NCBI RefSeq assembly: GCF_016745835.1
Contig: NZ_JAERVL010000037.1
Span: 1 to 36,788, forward strand
DNA: 36,788 nucleotides
Source: Caldalkalibacillus salinus
GTDB lineage: Bacteria > Bacillota > Bacilli > Caldalkalibacillales > JCM-10596
Direction: 5' to 3'
Each line of letters opens with the position of its first letter. Positions within the stretch are counted from its first letter, which is position 1. The notes under the pieces are model-generated. The model had not been told where the DNA came from, ran no database searches, and was given only the letters and a program-made list of their open reading frames with translations. The translations under genes and the position numbers were made by a program. This document shows positions 7,336 through 14,483 of the stretch, piece by piece.

Positions 7336-7704
7336 ATGTTAAGGAAACTATTCGGGATCAAGAGTAATAATGAGAGTAAAAAACAAAACACACCAAAGAA
7401 AGAATCAAACTTTGATACTCAAGTGGATAGAAACCTCAAAGGAAAAGAGTTGGAGAGTCAAGGCAAGATTGATGAAGCAAAAGAATTGTATCTCCAGAAC
7501 GTCAATGAAGGGTTTGAAGGAAACCACCCTTATGATCGACTTGCAATAATGTTTAGAAAAGAAAAAGCGTATGACAAGGAGATAGAGGTATTAGAGAAAG
7601 CAATAAATGTATTCGAGAAAAAAGTAAATAAACAAAGAGCGGATCGACAACCGAAGTTGGATCGCTTTAAAAAGAGACTTGAAGACGTGAAGGAAAAAGT
7701 ATGA
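7336..7704 (+). CDS. TPR-repeat protein
   Basis: A 122-aa Lys-rich protein. After a basic N-terminal tail (about 30 residues) come two tetratricopeptide-like helical hairpins: LKGKELESQGKIDEAKELYL and a second ending DKEIEVLEKAINVFEKK, with the Gly/Ala/Tyr/Ala spacing of TPRs. It probably binds a partner protein rather than catalysing a reaction. Short TPR proteins of this size are frequent in Bacillus phages and accessory islands. It starts 20 bases after the HEPN-like gene with only a weak ribosome site, so it may be translated from the same transcript. A strong hairpin follows the gene. Confidence 0.75.
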   Translation: MLRKLFGIKSNNESKKQNTPKKESNFDTQVDRNLKGKELESQGKIDEAKELYLQNVNEGFEGNHPYDRLAIMFRKEKAYDKEIEVLEKAINVFEKKVNKQRADRQPKLDRFKKRLEDVKEKV

Positions 7705-7715
7705 CAATAAATTTT

Positions 7716-7736
7716 GAGGAACCGCTTTGGTTCCTC
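7716..7736 (+). terminator. Hairpin after the TPR gene
   Basis: GAGGAACC (7716-7723) pairs perfectly with GGTTCCTC (7729-7736) around GCTTT. The tail is not T-rich immediately, but a long T run follows at about 7757-7768. The stem sequence matches those of other terminators in the element. Confidence 0.55.
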
Positions 7737-7902
7737 TCAGATTGTAGAAAAACCTCTTCTTTTTTTTGTTCACTTTTATTTTGAGATAGTTATTTTCCTA
7801 GGACTTCTAATATTACTTTGATACGTCACACATTCTTCTCAATGTTGTTACTCCGAATAGGACAATCTCAAGTCCTCATAAATTGTATGGAGGAGGAGAC
7901 AC

Positions 7903-8055
7903 ATGGAGAAGACTATCATTGAGGAATACACGAACGGAAAAGAACAATTTGAAGAACATAAAGTTGAAGGTGTGGGAACGGTAAAAGTGTATGGAGAATT
8001 GAACGTGGAAAAGTTAGTTCAACGATTACTCAAAACAAAATACATGAACATATAA
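7903..8055 (+). CDS. 50-aa protein next to the right attachment site
   Basis: An ATG at 7903 preceded by an excellent TGGAGGAGGAG site opens 50 codons (MEKTIIEEYTNGKEQFEEHK through VEKLVQRLLKTKY). It is highly charged with an amphipathic C-terminal helix. A strong bipartite terminator begins two bases after the stop, so this looks like a genuine gene despite its size. It lies about 80 bp from the proposed attR. Small charged proteins beside an attachment site are often excisionases or recombination directionality factors, but I see no family match, so that is only a suggestion. Confidence 0.65.
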   Translation: MEKTIIEEYTNGKEQFEEHKVEGVGTVKVYGELNVEKLVQRLLKTKYMNI

Positions 8056-8056
8056 T

Positions 8057-8106
8057 AAGGAAGCAAGGTGAGAACATGATTCTCTCCAATGCTTCCTTTT
8101 CTTTTT
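8057..8106 (+). terminator. Long two-part terminator hairpin
   Basis: The outer stem AAGGAAGCA (8057-8065) pairs with TGCTTCCTT (8090-8098). The inner stem GGTGAGAA pairs with TTCTCTCC with one mismatch. A T-rich tail follows (8097-8106). Confidence 0.8.
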
Positions 8107-8129
8107 GTATATTGGTTGCATTTTAGAAT

Positions 8130-8148
8130 TAATCTGTTTGCTGATCGT
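8130..8148. other. Putative attR, TT core at 8138-8139
   Basis: Element sequence TAATCTG is followed by TT and then transposase sequence GCTGATCG. Joined to the left flank at TT, this recreates GATGTTGCTGATC, which on the minus strand encodes IS-N-ITD in frame. Confidence 0.6.
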
Positions 8149-8520
8149 GGTGGCAGAATAAGAAGAACCGAGAATACGCTCAATAAATTTGCCAACTTCA
8201 CGGGTACTCATACCACTTTGATACATTTTGATAATGGCTTCTTCGAGCCAACCATCACGACGTTGATAAGGAGCAAACAGTTGAGTTTGAAATTCACCTT
8301 GTCGGTCTCTCGGGATGGACAGATCTTCGATCTTGCCATACCTTGTGTCCAGTGACCGGTTATAGAATCCGTTTTTGCTGTTTGCAAGTTCGGGTCTTTC
8401 AACTTTCAAGTAGTTTTCTAATTCTTCTTTCATGATGAGTTCAAGTTTTTCTTGAACTAAAGATTTTAAGACTTTTTCTAGTTGATTTTTAATCTCGGAA
8501 TTGTTTATACTCGATGACAT
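8140..8520 (-). pseudogene. IS256-family transposase, N-terminal fragment
   Basis: The minus-strand ATG at 8520 opens a frame with the classic IS256-family N-terminus: EELENYLKVERPELANSKNG, then YGKIEDLSIPRDRQGEFQ, FAPYQRR, IIKMYQSGMSTREVGKFIER and YSATTIS. These match the mutator-type pattern (SRNGYY, IPRDRxGEF, LYxxGxSTREI, YSxxTIS). After TTIS (8140) homology stops and the frame runs on to 8026 through unrelated insert sequence. The continuation (NITD...) is at the left edge of the window. The gene is therefore interrupted. Its start codon lies in a hairpin that may block read-through expression. Confidence 0.85.
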
Positions 8521-8578
8521 AGGTAGGGACTACTCCTCTCTTATGGAATCTGCACAATCCCGAGGATACCCTACCTAT
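8519..8578 (-). promoter_or_regulatory. Inverted repeat covering the transposase start codon
   Basis: ATAGGTAGGG (8519-8528) and CCCTACCTAT (8569-8578) are perfect complements. On a minus-strand transcript the 3' arm includes the first bases of the ATG, and TCCTC (8535-8539) could also pair with GAGGA (8562-8566) near the ribosome site. Insertion sequences often use such hairpins to hide the start codon from transcripts entering from outside. Confidence 0.5.
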
Positions 8579-8755
8579 TTTTTATTGAAAAGATGCTTAC
8601 ACAAAATATTTTACGTCATCTAGTTCGTGTCAATTTATAGTCAAAATTAAAAATAAATGGTCGAACATTATAATGTTATGCTAATATGACTGTGAGAAGC
8701 ACTACACCTTGCCCAAATATTTCACGTGGTTCAGCATACGAAAATGGGGGTTACC

Positions 8756-9319
8756 ATGGATATCATCTTTGACCTTTCTTGGAAAGTTTTTAACGTTTTA
8801 CTCATCTTGCCTGTCATTTTCTTCCTTAGGTTGATCTTTAAAAAGAAAACACATTTTTATTTTGCCTTAACCCTTTTTTTAATAGTTACCGCTTTGTTTA
8901 TTGTCAAGGCGAATTATACGACGTTTGAGGACGTCTATGCTGATAGTCTGAATGAGGATACGATGGTTGAAAGTGTGACGATCTTCATCAACGACCTCAC
9001 AAATCATAAGCCTGAGCGGGAAGTGAGGACGAGGACGACGATAGAAGATACAGATGTCATCGCGCGTATTCTAGATGACCTATCAGGCTTAGAACTGAAA
9101 AACGACCCAGAGAACTATTCATTCTATAAAAAATATGCACTCGTTTTTACCGTTACAAATGAGGAGAAACATCATTTCTACCGGACGAATAAATTACACA
9201 TAAACATAGATGAGCAACACCTTAATCGGTATAAAATCGTAAACGGCACAGATCATTTAAAAACCATCAAGCAACTCGTCGAAAGTGATGATATAGAGTG
9301 GAAGCAACACGGAGAATAA
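8756..9319 (+). CDS. Hypothetical membrane protein with two N-terminal helices
   Basis: The ATG at 8756 with GGGGG upstream is preferred over the upstream frame start at 8726. It gives 187 aa. Residues about 10-27 and 34-50 are hydrophobic and form a membrane hairpin with a basic loop (FKKKTH) between them. The rest is a polar domain of about 135 residues with alternating strands (YALVFTVTNEEKHHFYRTN) and many Asp/Glu, possibly extracytoplasmic. I do not recognise the family; small cell-envelope proteins of this layout are common in Bacillales. It is the first intact chromosomal gene right of the element and stands alone, 110 bp before the signal peptidase gene, which has its own promoter. 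Confidence 0.7.
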   Translation: MDIIFDLSWKVFNVLLILPVIFFLRLIFKKKTHFYFALTLFLIVTALFIVKANYTTFEDVYADSLNEDTMVESVTIFINDLTNHKPEREVRTRTTIEDTDVIARILDDLSGLELKNDPENYSFYKKYALVFTVTNEEKHHFYRTNKLHINIDEQHLNRYKIVNGTDHLKTIKQLVESDDIEWKQHGE

Positions 9320-9370
9320 CGGTTTGACCAGTCCTTAGGCCAAATCATCATTCGTTTGTCATTGTTATTA

Positions 9371-9399
9371 TTGATTGTCTCCAGTCCACAAGGTAAAAT
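9371..9399 (+). promoter_or_regulatory. Probable sigma-A promoter of the signal peptidase gene
   Basis: TTGATT (9371-9376) and TAAAAT (9394-9399) are separated by 17 bp. The -10 box matches consensus at five of six positions and lies about 30 bp before the TTG start. Confidence 0.55.
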
Positions 9400-9429
9400 A
9401 TATAGTACATTCAAAGGAGTGGAACGACA

Positions 9430-10047
9430 TTGTCATTCATAAAAAGAGTTTTCAATGAAATATTGGATTGGAGTAAAGCGATTATATTTGCTATTATTGT
9501 CACATTTCTTATCAGTGTCTTCCTGGTCCAACCCTACACCGTAGTAGGAAGTTCAATGGAGCCGACCTTTCAAGGGCAAGAATTGTTTGCTGAGGAGCCA
9601 GGCGATCGTGTTCTGATATTCAAGACACCGTTCCTATTAGGAGAGAGACCAGATTACTACGATATTGTTGTCATAGATCACCGTGTTGATTATGAAAGAA
9701 CGGTGATGGATGACTTTATAGACAGTCCTATTGTACGATTAATTCAACAAAATGATGATCAAGAATTCTGGATTAAGCGCATCATTGGAAAGCCTGGAGA
9801 CACTTTGGAGTACAAAGACGGTAAAATCTACCGTAACGGCCATGAGCTCAATGAGGACTATATCAAAGAGGATATGATCACCCCATTTGAAACGATAGAA
9901 GTGCCGGCAAATCATGTATATGTCATGGGCGACAACAGGAACAATAGCAAAGACAGTAGAGAGATAGGCCCCGTACCGATGCAAAATGTATTAGGCAAAG
10001 TCGTCCTAAGATTCTTCCCGTTTGACCGATTTAAATATTATCATTAA
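9430..10047 (+). CDS. Signal peptidase I
   Basis: A membrane-anchored serine protease that removes signal peptides from secreted preproteins. One transmembrane helix (about 15-33) is followed by the catalytic block GSSMEPTF with nucleophile Ser42, and WIKRIIGKPGD with general base Lys116. The C-terminal MGDNRNNSKDSR box completes the S26 family signature. At 205 aa it has the size of the Bacillus single-TM SipS-type enzymes, with a somewhat long insert (about 84-111) between the two catalytic blocks. The TTG start follows AAAGGAG. The product likely sits on the outer face of the membrane. Bacilli usually carry several paralogues, so I do not assign a specific sip letter. Confidence 0.93.
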   Translation: MSFIKRVFNEILDWSKAIIFAIIVTFLISVFLVQPYTVVGSSMEPTFQGQELFAEEPGDRVLIFKTPFLLGERPDYYDIVVIDHRVDYERTVMDDFIDSPIVRLIQQNDDQEFWIKRIIGKPGDTLEYKDGKIYRNGHELNEDYIKEDMITPFETIEVPANHVYVMGDNRNNSKDSREIGPVPMQNVLGKVVLRFFPFDRFKYYH

Positions 10048-10059
10048 TCTATGTAGCCA

Positions 10060-10941
10060 TTAGTGTTCGTCATGATTCACATATCGACCGTGTTGTGGTA
10101 TCGCAATACGGTCGAATTTTTTTACCAGCTTACTTAGGTTCTCAGTTAATTCCTGACCTGACATAGGCAAACCATGACCCGTAATGGCCGTTTTTGGATT
10201 CAGTGCTTGAAGTTTCGTAACCGAATCCCAAGCGGCTGGCCAGTCCGTTGTAAAGTACTTGGGCGGTCCGCTTATCGTCTTATCCTGTGTCAGTACATGA
10301 TATAATGACTCCTGCTTGACGGTGACAAAAGCATCTCCGGCAATTAACACACCATCGTTTTGCCTGAAGTACGACACATGGCCAGGCGTGTGACCAGGCG
10401 TATGGACCCATTGCCAGTCTGGTAACTCGGGGAGCGTGTGGTCATCAGGTAAAGGTCTAAGGTATGCCCCTAAATTAACGGGTTTATTGGGGAATAGTCG
10501 GGATACCTTGGCCACCAGTCCACCATCTACACTCGGGTCTGGTTCTGGGTAGCTCTTTTCACCTGAAAGGTATGGACATTCCAAAGGATGAGCGTAAACT
10601 TGAACGTCCCAGTGTTTGATAAGGTCCACAATCGCACCCACGTGGTCGAAATGTCCGTGCGTGAGAAGGATGGCTTTAGGACGAGCACTTTGACCGAAGC
10701 GTGCTTCTGCAACTTGGATGATATGCTCAGCTGATTGAGGCATACCTGCATCTACGATAATAAAGTCATTCGTTCGCTGATCACCAATAAAACACAGATT
10801 AACGATTTGTACCGTTAAGCTTAGCACATCAGGTGCAACTTCGGTGATCTCACCATTTTCAATGGATGACGCAGGTATAAACCTATAATCTTCTCCGTAA
10901 TTGATAGCTTCCTCTTTATTGATCGGCTCTTCTTGTTTCAT
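10060..10941 (-). CDS. Metallo-beta-lactamase-fold hydrolase
   Basis: A 293-aa soluble enzyme of the MBL superfamily. THGHFDH supplies His95, His97, Asp99 and His100; TPGHTPGH supplies the next zinc His (about 184); AGDAF supplies the bridging Asp (about 203); and TGHG near the C-terminus gives the last His. This is a complete two-metal site. The substrate cannot be told from sequence; relatives include glyoxalase II-like thioesterases, lactonases and general hydrolases. The N-terminus has about 35 extra residues before the first strand. A start ATG at 10941 follows an AAAGGA site. It is convergent with the signal peptidase gene, 12 bases apart, and divergent from the sugar operon. Confidence 0.88.
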   Translation of the reverse strand: MKQEEPINKEEAINYGEDYRFIPASSIENGEITEVAPDVLSLTVQIVNLCFIGDQRTNDFIIVDAGMPQSAEHIIQVAEARFGQSARPKAILLTHGHFDHVGAIVDLIKHWDVQVYAHPLECPYLSGEKSYPEPDPSVDGGLVAKVSRLFPNKPVNLGAYLRPLPDDHTLPELPDWQWVHTPGHTPGHVSYFRQNDGVLIAGDAFVTVKQESLYHVLTQDKTISGPPKYFTTDWPAAWDSVTKLQALNPKTAITGHGLPMSGQELTENLSKLVKKFDRIAIPQHGRYVNHDEH

Positions 10942-11104
10942 GTCATGTTCCTTTCGTTATGTTCTGTTTTTATTTTTTTATCTTGTTATCTTGTTATGAT
11001 TTTTATGCCCTAAGATGTGTGTAATCTAAAATCTTTTTATAAAATGTCAATATTGTACACCAAATGTGTCAATTTTGTTACTATTCGCAAAGCCATCGAT
11101 TCAA

Positions 11105-11110
11105 TATAAT
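11105..11110 (+). promoter_or_regulatory. Likely -10 box of the sugar-uptake operon
   Basis: A perfect TATAAT lies 37 bp before the first permease start. No good -35 box is found 16-18 bp upstream, as expected for a promoter that needs an activator; the AraC-type regulator encoded downstream is the obvious candidate. Confidence 0.35.
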
Positions 11111-11146
11111 GAGATCAACCAAGTTGGTACAGGGTGGTGATGCGTT

Positions 11147-12088
11147 GTGAGTACACCTCTACAAACAGATAAAATGAAAGCGTATACACAAAGGGCGGCG
11201 TTCTCGCGTCGTCATAGGATCGTGAAGAACATATTGTCTTACGCCACCTTTGTTGGTCCGGCACTATTATTCTTTGCAGTGATTCAGATTGTGCCATTCA
11301 TGATGGGTGTGTATTACTCTTTCACATCATGGAATGGCATAAGTGCAGTGACAGAATTTGTTGGATTGGAGAATTACAAGCGTATTTTCACGGATGATGA
11401 GCGCTTCTTCAACTCATTTGTCTTTACCACTAAATTTATGTTCGCTGCAGTGGTGATTAGTAACATGATCGGTTTATCTTTAGCGTTGATGTTAGATGCA
11501 GCGCTGAAAACAAAGAATATCTTGCGGACCGTTTTCTTTTTACCCAATGTCATAGGGGGACTACTTTTAGGTTTTATCTGGCAGTTTATCTTTGTAAGAG
11601 GCTTTGCAGCCGTGGGAGATATCACGAATCTTTCATTCTTCCAGCAACCCTGGCTAGGGGATGCGCAAACTGCTTTTTGGGGTATTGTGATCGTATTCTC
11701 ATGGCAAATCAGTGGCTATATGATGGTCATTTATATTGCAGCATTACAAGGCATCGATCAATCCTTGCTAGACTCAGCAAAAATTGATGGCGCTAATGGT
11801 TTTCATATGCTCACCAAGATCATTATCCCACTGATTCTTCCTGCATTTACAATCTGTTTCTTTTTAACGATTTCAATGGCCTTTAAGATTTTTGATCTTA
11901 ACCTTTCTCTAACTGGAGGCGGCCCATTTAACTCTACACAGTCTGTCGCAATCAACATTTACCAAGAGGCTTTTACTCAAAACAATTACGGGTTAGGAAC
12001 AGCTAAATCAATCATTTTCTTCGTCGTAGTCGCCATCTTTACACTCGTACAGGTTATGATGACAAAGAAACGGGAGGTGGAGGCATAA
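11147..12088 (+). CDS. Sugar ABC transporter permease, MalF type
   Basis: A 313-aa inner-membrane protein with six predicted helices. The first is in a segment reading ALLFFAVIQIVPFMMGVYYS, with a typical WNG loop after it. The cytoplasmic EAA loop, which docks the ATPase, is present as DSAKIDGANGFHMLTKIIIP. It pairs with the next gene product to form the channel of a CUT1-type carbohydrate importer. The GTG start follows GGGTGGTG. The stop codon overlaps the next ATG by one base, so the two permeases are co-translated. No ATPase gene is in the locus. Confidence 0.9.
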   Translation: MSTPLQTDKMKAYTQRAAFSRRHRIVKNILSYATFVGPALLFFAVIQIVPFMMGVYYSFTSWNGISAVTEFVGLENYKRIFTDDERFFNSFVFTTKFMFAAVVISNMIGLSLALMLDAALKTKNILRTVFFLPNVIGGLLLGFIWQFIFVRGFAAVGDITNLSFFQQPWLGDAQTAFWGIVIVFSWQISGYMMVIYIAALQGIDQSLLDSAKIDGANGFHMLTKIIIPLILPAFTICFFLTISMAFKIFDLNLSLTGGGPFNSTQSVAINIYQEAFTQNNYGLGTAKSIIFFVVVAIFTLVQVMMTKKREVEA

Positions 12089-12915
12089 TGCGCAACAGAT
12101 ATACCAAAAGAACGTTTGTCCTAGAGCTTTTCACGATTCTTTTAGCCATTATCTTTCTAGTGCCCTTCTACTTTGTCGTTGTTAACTCTTTTAAGAGTTT
12201 TTCAGAGATACTGGTTGATGCAGCTGCTTTACCAAGCGAGTGGCTCCTGAGCAATTATGTTGAAGTATGGCAGGTGTTAGATTTTCCGACTGCCTTTCTC
12301 AATTCTCTGATTATTACCGTTTTTAGTATTATGGGCATTGTCGTCATAAGTTCAATGGCCGCTTGGAAAATGGTTAGAACACCGGGTAAGCTCAGCAACT
12401 TTCTGTTCATATTATTTGTCTCTGCTATGGTCGTGCCCTTTCAAGCGGTGATGATTCCACTCGTGAAACTTGGAGGAACATTGGGATTGATTAATAGTAT
12501 TCCCGGTATCATTATCATGTATTTTGGTTTTGGGGTTCCTCTCTCACTGTTTCTATATCATGGCTTTGTTAAGTCAGTACCAGTTGAGGTAGAGGAGTCG
12601 GCGTATATTGATGGGTGTTCTCAGTTTGGCATCTTTTGGCGTATTGTGTTTCCACTCCTGAAGCCGATAACGGTCACAGTGATCATTTTAAATACGCTTT
12701 GGATTTGGAACGATTACTTACTGCCATTACTCGTCTTACAGGATACGTCTCTTAGGACGATTCCATTAGCGACAAGCTCCTTTTTTGCACAGTACACTAA
12801 GCAGTGGGATATGGGCCTAGCCGCTCTCATCCTGGGGATCGCACCGATTATCATGTTCTTCTTATTCTTACAAAGACATATTATTCAGGGCATCACGTCG
12901 GGGTCTATCAAATAA
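12088..12915 (+). CDS. Sugar ABC transporter permease, MalG type
   Basis: A 275-aa membrane protein with six predicted helices, paired with the MalF-type permease. The opening FLVPFYFVVVNSFKS is typical of MalG-type subunits. The EAA loop reads VEESAYIDGCSQFGIFWRIV and then FPLLKP, and the C-terminus QRHIIQGITSGSIK is characteristic of CUT1 permeases. GGGAGGTGGAGG just upstream is a strong ribosome site, and start and upstream stop overlap (TAATG). An inverted repeat lies between this gene and the binding-protein gene and may adjust their relative expression. Confidence 0.9.
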   Translation: MRNRYTKRTFVLELFTILLAIIFLVPFYFVVVNSFKSFSEILVDAAALPSEWLLSNYVEVWQVLDFPTAFLNSLIITVFSIMGIVVISSMAAWKMVRTPGKLSNFLFILFVSAMVVPFQAVMIPLVKLGGTLGLINSIPGIIIMYFGFGVPLSLFLYHGFVKSVPVEVEESAYIDGCSQFGIFWRIVFPLLKPITVTVIILNTLWIWNDYLLPLLVLQDTSLRTIPLATSSFFAQYTKQWDMGLAALILGIAPIIMFFLFLQRHIIQGITSGSIK

Positions 12916-12956
12916 TGAGATGACAAGCCAATGAACAACAAGATACAAGATCAAGT

Positions 12957-12976
12957 TTTGTAGCAGATGCTACAAA
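12957..12976. promoter_or_regulatory. Perfect 9-bp inverted repeat between permease and binding-protein genes
   Basis: TTTGTAGCA and TGCTACAAA are separated by two bases. No T run follows, so it is not a normal terminator. It could stabilise or process the mRNA between the permeases and the highly expressed binding protein, or be a regulator site. Confidence 0.35.
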
Positions 12977-13107
12977 CATCATGCGATAAAGCATAAAATT
13001 GATATTTGATTTTCACTATAAGGAGCTAATGCTTAAAGGTCATGAAATTCTTAGATATTCAAAGCATTTTGAAGAAAATCTTATTTTATAGAGGGAGGTC
13101 TTTTGCT

Positions 13108-14382
13108 GTGAAAAAATGGTTTGCACTGAGTTTAACGTTGGTACTAGTGGTGGGATTTGTGGCCGCATGTGCTCAAGAAGCGGATGAGTCAGCAAATGAA
13201 AGGACAGATGAGGATGTGGTCACACTCAACCTTTTCCAGTTTAAAGTTGAAATAAGAGATGAGTTACAAGCGATGTTAGATGAATTTGAAGCAGAGCATC
13301 CTGACATTAAAGTCGAGATGGAAACCGTCGGAGGCGGTGCGGACTATGGAGCTGCCTTGAGAGCGAAGTTTTCCTCAGAAGAAGCGCCGGATATTTTCAA
13401 TAATGGTGGCTTTAATGAACTGCAATTGTGGAAAGAACACTTAGCTGACCTATCTGATGAGCCGTGGGTGGAGCACGTACTGCCCCTAGCCAAAGCACCG
13501 ATGACGGATGAGGATGGTAAGATCTATGGAATGCCCCTTAATTTAGAGGGATACGGGTTTATTTATAACAAAGACCTTTTTGCTGAAGCGGGTATAGAAG
13601 AACCGCCTACAACGTTGTCTGAGCTAAAAGCGGCGGCAGAGAAGTTAGAAGAGGCGGGCATCACGCCTTTTGCTGCAGGCTATGGTGAATGGTGGGTGAT
13701 TGGACAACACTTGCTCAACATCCCTTTTGCGCAACAAGAAGATACCGACGCCTTTATTGAAGGTTTAAATGAAGGAACTGAAACATTTGTTGGCAATGAA
13801 CATTTCGAGAATTTCAAGGACGTCATCGATATGGAGATCGCTTATGGCAACTCTAACCCCATGACAACGGACTATAATACACAGGTCACTTTATTTGCCA
13901 CAGGTGAAGCGGCCATGCTACAGCAAGGTAATTGGACAGAAAACATGATTTATGAGATCAATCCTGATATGAATATGGCTTTTTTACCTATTCATATTAA
14001 TGACGAAGAAGAGTCTAACCGTCTTCCCGTAGGTGTGCCTAACAATTGGGTGATTAATAAAAACGCTGAACATATTGAAGAAGCGAAGCTATTACTAGAT
14101 TGGATGGCTTCATCAGAAATAGGCCAGCGTTATATGACAGAAGAATTTGCCTTCATCCCTGCTTTTGATCATATTGAAGCGTCCGGATTAGGTGACCTTG
14201 GAGATTCAATTCAAGATTACTCTCTAGAAGGACGAACGATACCATGGACTTGGTTCAGGTGGCCGGACGGGGCGAGTCAAGATTTTGCTGCAGCGATCCA
14301 AGAATATGTAGCAGGTCAAATCACGTATAATGAGGTGCTGGAGAGTTTTCAATCCACTTGGGATAACTTGAAGGAAGAGTGA
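13108..14382 (+). CDS. Sugar-binding lipoprotein of the ABC importer
   Basis: The frame is open from 13042, but GAGGGAGG at 13091-13098 selects the GTG at 13108, which gives a proper lipoprotein signal peptide: KKW, a hydrophobic core, and lipobox VAAC with lipid Cys at position 21. The mature part is a type 1 extracellular solute-binding protein: VTLNLFQFKVE, then EFEAEHPDIKVE, IYGMPLNLEGYGFIYNKDLF and the ATGEAAMLQQGNW block are typical. It would be tethered outside and deliver an oligosaccharide or glycoside to the two upstream permeases. Substrate unknown. The neighbouring sensor kinase and regulator probably control its synthesis. Confidence 0.9.
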   Translation: MKKWFALSLTLVLVVGFVAACAQEADESANERTDEDVVTLNLFQFKVEIRDELQAMLDEFEAEHPDIKVEMETVGGGADYGAALRAKFSSEEAPDIFNNGGFNELQLWKEHLADLSDEPWVEHVLPLAKAPMTDEDGKIYGMPLNLEGYGFIYNKDLFAEAGIEEPPTTLSELKAAAEKLEEAGITPFAAGYGEWWVIGQHLLNIPFAQQEDTDAFIEGLNEGTETFVGNEHFENFKDVIDMEIAYGNSNPMTTDYNTQVTLFATGEAAMLQQGNWTENMIYEINPDMNMAFLPIHINDEEESNRLPVGVPNNWVINKNAEHIEEAKLLLDWMASSEIGQRYMTEEFAFIPAFDHIEASGLGDLGDSIQDYSLEGRTIPWTWFRWPDGASQDFAAAIQEYVAGQITYNEVLESFQSTWDNLKEE

Positions 14383-14409
14383 TCCTTGATCCTTTTCCAT
14401 AAAAAAGAC

Positions 14410-14441
14410 AGAAAGCATGTCTATACTTAGATGTGCTTTCT
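14410..14441 (+). terminator. Hairpin after the binding-protein gene, weak terminator
   Basis: AGAAAGCA (14410-14417) pairs with TGCTTTCT (14434-14441), with an inner TCTA/TAGA pair. The tail has few T residues, so it may allow read-through into the sensor kinase gene. Confidence 0.45.
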
Positions 14442-14483
14442 ATTTATACTTGAGGTATAAGGTTTCTTTAGGAGGCATTCGCA

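Larger units (their letters stand above)
92..8139. mobile_element. Decayed serine-recombinase element inserted in an IS256-type transposase gene
   Basis: The two halves of one minus-strand transposase gene flank this segment. The minus-strand sequence before the right junction reads TTIS and the sequence after the left junction reads NITD. Exchange at a shared TT dinucleotide (AA on the minus strand) rejoins them as TTIS-NITD, a typical IS256-family sequence. A large serine recombinase gene abuts the left junction, and such enzymes exchange strands at a non-palindromic 2-bp core. The insert is clearly richer in A+T than the chromosome to its right, and almost all its genes are on the plus strand. 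The recombinase is broken, so the element is probably immobile unless helped in trans. Boundaries are inferred from the frame restoration; an empty site would prove them. Confidence 0.72.
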
